A stretch of DNA of 7,821 nucleotides from an uncultured Lachnospiraceae bacterium (lineage in GTDB: Bacteria; Bacillota; Clostridia; Lachnospirales; Lachnospiraceae). The position numbers and the translations under genes were made by a program. The stretch covers positions 1-7,821 of the forward strand of contig CAMQOJ010000191.1 in assembly GCA_947003375.1 (NCBI GenBank), given 5' to 3'. Shown piece after piece: positions 5,223 through 7,821 of the stretch. The notes beneath the pieces are model-generated. The model saw only the letters and a program-made list of their open reading frames with translations. It was not told the DNA's origin and ran no database searches. Every line of letters begins with the position of its first letter. The first letter of the stretch is position 1.

Positions 5223-5319
5223 AAAAAGGGAGGATGCCAGGAGACTTGCGTCCCCTGGCAATAATTATGAAAAAGTTATTTAGTAAGCTGTGGCTGGCAG
5301 TAGCAGCTGCCTTGTTACA
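5090..5319 (-). ncRNA. Predicted small RNA B, up to about 230 nt
   Basis: Inferred transcript from the module B promoter through the hairpin TGCCAGGGGAC-GCAA-GTCTCCTGGCA (5260-5235), the CATCCTCCC motif and the T-rich array. Several T-tracts could end it, so the 3' end is uncertain and the RNA may be much shorter. Evidence is structural homology with the plus-strand copy, not expression. Confidence 0.4.
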
Positions 5320-5325
5320 AGTATT

Positions 5326-5353
5326 AGTATAGTAAAAAGAAATGTCTAAAGAA
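5326..5353 (-). promoter_or_regulatory. Promoter-like block of module B
   Basis: Minus strand TTCTTT (5353-5348), 16-bp spacer containing the rest of TTTAGACAT, and TATACT (5331-5326). Spacing is identical to module A. The -35 is poor, so either the extra conserved TAGACAT matters (an activator site or operator) or the promoter is weak. Confidence 0.45.
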
Positions 5354-5427
5354 TGAGGATAAATCAAAGATTGATTGAATGATCTGTAAACAGAATATGA
5401 ACGGCGGCCTGCTGCCCCCGGACGCAG

Positions 5428-5465
5428 AAAAGGGCAGCCGCCCGCTTTGCCGGGGACTGCCCTTT
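5428..5465 (-). terminator. Terminator of the aldolase gene
   Basis: Minus strand stem AAAGGGCAG/CTGCCCTTT (5465-5457 with 5437-5429), with an inner CCCG/CGGG stem, ending in TTTTCTG. It lies about 55 nt after the aldolase stop codon and is the clearest intrinsic terminator in the window. Confidence 0.85.
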
Positions 5466-5519
5466 CCTTCCATGTCACATTCCGTGTCAATTCATATCAT
5501 CCATGTCGCTTCAAAATGC

Positions 5520-6383
5520 TCAGGCCTTGCCGACGGAACCGAACAGCTCCATCTTCTCCTTCACGGTAGCCTTGATGGCCTCAAAGCCGGGAGCCAGAAG
5601 CTTTCTGGGATCGAAGCCCTTGCCCTGCTGGTCCTTGCCCTCTTCGATGTACTTGCGGGTAGCGGCAGCAAAGGAAAGCTGGCACTCCGTGTTCACGTTG
5701 ATTTTGGCCACGCCCAGGTTGATGGCCTTCTGAATCATGTCGGCAGGGATGCCTGTGCCGCCGTGGAGCACCAGAGGCATCTCCCCGGTGAGCTGCTGTA
5801 CGGCATCCAGGGTCTCGAAGCTCAGGCCCTTCCAGTTCTCCGGATATTTGCCGTGGATGTTGCCGATGCCTGCTGCCAGGAAGTCCACGCCCAGGTCGGC
5901 GATGGCCTTGCACTCCTTGGGATCCGCGCACTCGCCCATGCCTACTACGCCGTCTTCCTCGCCGCCGATGGAGCCTACCTCAGCCTCGATGGAGATTCCC
6001 TTGCCGTGGGCTGCCGCCACCAGCTCTGTGGTCTTGGCCACGTTCTCCTCGATGGGGTAGTGGGAGCCGTCGAACATGACGGATGAGAAGCCGGCCTCCA
6101 TGCACTTATAGCAGTGCTCATAGGAGCCGTGATCTAAGTGCAGGGCCACGGGAACATCGATGTCCAGATCCTTCAGCAGGCCGTTCACCATGCCTACGAC
6201 CACGTCATAGCCGCCCATGTACTTGCCCGCGCCCTCGGATACGCCCAGGATGACGGGAGACTTGCACTCCTTGGCGGTCAACAGGATGGCCTTGGTCCAC
6301 TCCAGGTTGTTGATGTTGAACTGTCCTACTGCATAGTGGCCGGCCTTGGCCTTTTTCAACATTTCTGCTGCAGATACTAACAT
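5520..6383 (-). CDS. fba: Class II fructose-1,6-bisphosphate aldolase
   Basis: A 287-aa zinc enzyme of glycolysis that splits fructose 1,6-bisphosphate into dihydroxyacetone phosphate and glyceraldehyde 3-phosphate in the cytoplasm. The length matches Firmicutes FbaA. Seen in the sequence are the active-site HLDHG (82-86; D84 catalytic, H85 zinc ligand), E133 in SIEAEVG, H177 in GIGNIHGKY, H207 in LVLHGGTG, and the phosphate-binding KINVNTE (227-233). Tagatose-bisphosphate aldolases (GatY/KbaY) share this fold and size, but the sequence reads as the common clostridial fructose-bisphosphate type and no tagatose genes are nearby. The ribosome binding site GGAGG lies 9 nt before the ATG. It has a strong terminator, but no convincing promoter in the 64-bp gap to the lipid kinase upstream. 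Confidence 0.95.
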   Translation of the reverse strand: MLVSAAEMLKKAKAGHYAVGQFNINNLEWTKAILLTAKECKSPVILGVSEGAGKYMGGYDVVVGMVNGLLKDLDIDVPVALHLDHGSYEHCYKCMEAGFSSVMFDGSHYPIEENVAKTTELVAAAHGKGISIEAEVGSIGGEEDGVVGMGECADPKECKAIADLGVDFLAAGIGNIHGKYPENWKGLSFETLDAVQQLTGEMPLVLHGGTGIPADMIQKAINLGVAKINVNTECQLSFAAATRKYIEEGKDQQGKGFDPRKLLAPGFEAIKATVKEKMELFGSVGKA

Positions 6384-6418
6384 AATTACTTACCTCCGTT
6401 TTTTATTTATAGCTATCC

Positions 6419-6435
6419 CCCTGTCAAGGACAGGG
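6419..6435. other. Small hairpin between the lipid kinase and aldolase genes
   Basis: CCCTGT/ACAGGG with a 5-nt loop. On the minus strand no T-run follows, so it is unlikely to end the upstream operon. It may only attenuate or mark an RNA processing site. TTGACA overlaps it (6427-6422, minus) but has no usable -10 at proper distance: TATAAA (6411-6406) is only 10 bp away. Confidence 0.4.
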
Positions 6436-6447
6436 TTCCAGTTTTCT

Positions 6448-7359
6448 CTATTCAGGCAGCGGCTTTACCCTGATGTCCATTCCCTTACAGACATTCCGTA
6501 TGGTGACTTTGGTATGGCTGCCGCCGTTCTCGCCGTCCAGGGTCCACGCCACGGCCTCTTTGGACTCGAATGTGAGCTCCGCGGTGCGGAAGCAGTACAT
6601 GGCGTTGGTATCGATGGAGCGGTTGAGCAGGGAAATCATGATATTGCTCAGCTCGATGGGGCTCTTGGGCATCTTAATCAATGTCACCTCGAACAGGCCA
6701 TCGTCCAGCTTCACGTTCTTGCCGGTGATATTCTTGAAGCCGCCCACGGAAAGGGAGTTAGTCACCATGCCGAAGATGAAATCGTCCTCCACCTCATTCC
6801 CGTCCCAACAGACCTTCATTGGAAAGGAGCGTATCGAGGACAGGCTCTTCACGCCCTCCAGCAGATACGCCATATGGCCCAGCACGTTCTTCATCTCCTG
6901 CCCGGTCTCGTAGGACACGTCCGTGAACAGGCCGAAAGCGGCGATGTATACGAACACATCGTCCACATCGTCATATCGGAAGGTGCCGATGTCGCAGGGA
7001 AAGTCACTGCCCCGCACCGCTATCCGGGCGGCCCGCACCATGTTCTTGGGCAAGGAGATGCTGCCTCCGAAGTCATTGGTGCTCCCCGCGGGGATATAGC
7101 CGATGGGCGTACGCAGGCCGCTTTGGATCATTCCCGTCACTACCTCGTCCAGGGTGCCGTCGCCGCCGCTGCATACTATCAGTTCGTAATCCTTCCGGCG
7201 GCCCGCCACCACAGCCCTTGCGTCATCCCGCTTCTGTGTGGGCGCTACCGTGATCTCATACCCCTCCTGGGCGAAGATATCCAGTATATCAGCCAGCCTG
7301 TTCCTGATCTGGGCCTTGCCGGCTTTGGGATTGTATACAAAAAGCAGCTTTCTCTCCAT
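6448..7359 (-). CDS. Diacylglycerol kinase/YegS-like lipid kinase
   Basis: A 303-aa cytoplasmic or membrane-associated kinase of the diacylglycerol kinase catalytic family (DgkB/YegS/BmrU group). It probably phosphorylates diacylglycerol or a related lipid with ATP so that it re-enters phospholipid synthesis. Residues 1-130 form the nucleotide-binding domain: LLFVYNPKAGK (5-15), SGGDGT (64-69) and P90-A-G-S-T-N-D96. The C-terminal beta-sandwich carries LDDGLFEV (218-225), with the conserved acidic-Gly motif, and WTLDGE (272-277). No transmembrane helix is evident. The start is 12 nt after the crh stop codon. The nearest Shine-Dalgarno-like AAAGG overlaps that stop, so translation is probably coupled. 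The exact lipid cannot be read from the sequence. Confidence 0.9.
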   Translation of the reverse strand: MERKLLFVYNPKAGKAQIRNRLADILDIFAQEGYEITVAPTQKRDDARAVVAGRRKDYELIVCSGGDGTLDEVVTGMIQSGLRTPIGYIPAGSTNDFGGSISLPKNMVRAARIAVRGSDFPCDIGTFRYDDVDDVFVYIAAFGLFTDVSYETGQEMKNVLGHMAYLLEGVKSLSSIRSFPMKVCWDGNEVEDDFIFGMVTNSLSVGGFKNITGKNVKLDDGLFEVTLIKMPKSPIELSNIMISLLNRSIDTNAMYCFRTAELTFESKEAVAWTLDGENGGSHTKVTIRNVCKGMDIRVKPLPE

Positions 7360-7371
7360 AGGACCGCGCCT

Positions 7372-7629
7372 TTATTCCCCGCTGGTGAGAAATCCTGTGA
7401 TTCCGTCCAGCGCGGTCTCCTCGTCAGTCCCCTCCGCGGAAATCTCCAGGTTCTCGCTCAGGTCCATTCCCAGCGTCATCATGCCCATGATGCTCTTGGC
7501 GTTCACCCTCTTGTCGCCGGACTGGATGTAGATGGAGCTTTCGTACTTGCTGGCCTTCTGCACCAGCATGGCGATATGCCTTGCCATCTGCTCCCCCTCC
7601 AGATTGATGCTGATATGCTTCTTTTTCAT
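7372..7629 (-). CDS. crh: HPr-like protein Crh, regulatory-only phosphocarrier paralogue
   Basis: An 85-aa HPr-fold protein, the same length as B. subtilis Crh. PTS HPr proteins use His15 (GIHARPA) to pass phosphate to sugars. Here position 15 is Met in EQMARHIA, so it cannot serve in the PTS relay. The regulatory serine is kept exactly at position 46 in VNAKSIMG, the site of HPr kinase/phosphorylase. This matches Crh (Gln15, Ser46), which works with CcpA in carbon catabolite control and in B. subtilis also binds methylglyoxal synthase. Its position directly after whiA is the same as in Bacillus. AGGAGG lies 8 nt before the ATG. The name is by analogy of residue pattern and gene order; CcpA partnership is not shown. 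Confidence 0.82.
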   Translation of the reverse strand: MKKKHISINLEGEQMARHIAMLVQKASKYESSIYIQSGDKRVNAKSIMGMMTLGMDLSENLEISAEGTDEETALDGITGFLTSGE

Positions 7630-7671
7630 GAATTTGTCCTCCTGGTTCTGGTTCCATTGTCTCTCTGTTAC

Positions 7672-7821
7672 TTATGCCCTTGCTTTCTCCGCCAGCTCGC
7701 TGAGCCTGCGCAGTCTATGGTTTACGCCGGACTTTCCCAGTGGCGGGTCGAAGCGCTCGCCCAGCTCCTTCAGGGGGGCATCCGGATATTCCAATCGAAT
7801 CTCCGCCATCCTGCGCAGAGG
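7672..7821 (-). CDS. whiA: WhiA, C-terminal end (partial, cut by the window edge)
   Basis: The last 49 codons of a gene that enters from the right edge. The peptide includes EYPDAPLKELGERFDPPLGKSGVNHRLRRLSELAEKA in outline, typical of the WhiA C-terminal helix-turn-helix domain: LKELGE (17-22), then PPLGKSGVNHRLRRL (26-40). WhiA is a DNA-binding protein linked to sporulation in Streptomyces and to cell division and chromosome segregation in Firmicutes. Its stop is 42 nt from the crh start, in the conserved whiA-crh order. The N-terminal LAGLIDADG-like domain lies outside the window. Confidence 0.85.
   Translation of the reverse strand, partial: PLRRMAEIRLEYPDAPLKELGERFDPPLGKSGVNHRLRRLSELAEKARA

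Larger units (their letters stand above)
5075..5383 (-). repeat. Non-coding module B, inverted partner of module A
   Basis: On the minus strand it repeats the layout of module A: the upstream block from about 5383, TTTAGACAT (5350-5342), TATACTA (5331-5325), a variable stretch with hairpin GGCAG/CTGCC, the identical 23-nt block (5286-5264), the tetraloop hairpin (5260-5235), the invariant 5238-5223, and a longer array (5222-5075). It sits between the aldolase terminator (5428-5465) and the hydrolase promoter, reading toward the hydrolase. The middle is 6 nt longer than in module A, and the array has eight units against two or three. Nothing in it is coding. Confidence 0.75.

Noticed and set aside
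5044..5260. Possible CRISPR array in the repetitive stretch
   Set aside because: Units are about 20 bp, contiguous and degenerate, with no constant repeat/unique spacer alternation and no cas genes nearby.
3918..5383. Composite transposon or integron cassette carrying a beta-lactamase
   Set aside because: No transposase or integrase, no target-site duplication that I can find, and the hydrolase lacks the KTG motif and signal peptide expected of a resistance beta-lactamase.
4901..5490. Overlapping reading frames on both strands across 4901-5490, including a Phe/Pro/Ser-rich minus-strand protein and a Lys-rich plus-strand one
   Set aside because: They are translations of the 20-bp-period array. 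The period is not a multiple of three, several frames are open at once, and the hydrolase gene and its promoter explain the flanks.
6406..6427. TTGACA and TATAAA as an aldolase promoter
   Set aside because: The spacer is only 10 bp, too short for a sigma-A promoter. An alternative TAAAAA at 16 bp would start the transcript inside or after the ribosome binding site.

Overview
The window looks like chromosome from a Gram-positive anaerobe of the class Clostridia, probably Lachnospiraceae. Genes are GC-rich with strong GGAGG-type ribosome binding sites, intergenic regions are AT-rich, and the right end carries the Firmicutes gene order whiA - HPr-like/crh. The genus cannot be named from the sequence. 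All genes except the cyclophilin lie on the minus strand.

Left part (1-3635). An ammonium transporter with a PII sensor domain fused to its C-terminus (6-1748) is read from a near-consensus promoter (2011-2039). Its leader is about 255 nt long, contains three long hairpins, and ends in a perfect 16-bp terminator-like hairpin 55 nt before the start codon, so transcription attenuation is likely. Upstream, a GNAT acetyltransferase (2219-2962, GTG start) is divergent from a cytoplasmic cyclophilin (3114-3635). A 9-bp inverted repeat lies over the cyclophilin promoter.

Middle part (3636-5519). This is the least explained region. A cytoplasmic serine hydrolase of the beta-lactamase/class C fold (4123-5004) is bracketed by two homologous non-coding modules in inverted orientation: A on + (about 3918-4121) and B on - (about 5383-5075). 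Each has, in the same order, a promoter-like block (TTTAGACAT, then TATACT), an identical 23-nt AT-rich block, an 11-bp hairpin with a tetraloop, an invariant CATCCTCCCTTTTT, and a 20-bp-period array of small G-block/T-tract units (two to three in A, eight in B). The hairpin shows a compensatory base-pair change and a tetraloop swap (TTCG to GCAA), which argues for a structured RNA. I propose a repeated small-RNA or terminator-array family. A 52-codon reading frame ends against module A and may be a gene remnant.

Right part (5520-7821). Class II fructose-bisphosphate aldolase (5520-6383) is followed by a strong terminator. Upstream of it, in the same direction, are a diacylglycerol-kinase/YegS-like lipid kinase (6448-7359), a Crh-like HPr paralogue (7372-7629; Met at position 15, Ser46 kept) and the last 49 codons of whiA (7672-7821). 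whiA, crh and the kinase are tightly spaced and probably one operon. The aldolase has no convincing promoter of its own in the 64-bp gap.

The genes serve nitrogen uptake (Amt-PII), protein folding (cyclophilin), glycolysis (aldolase), and carbon or cell-cycle regulation (crh, whiA).
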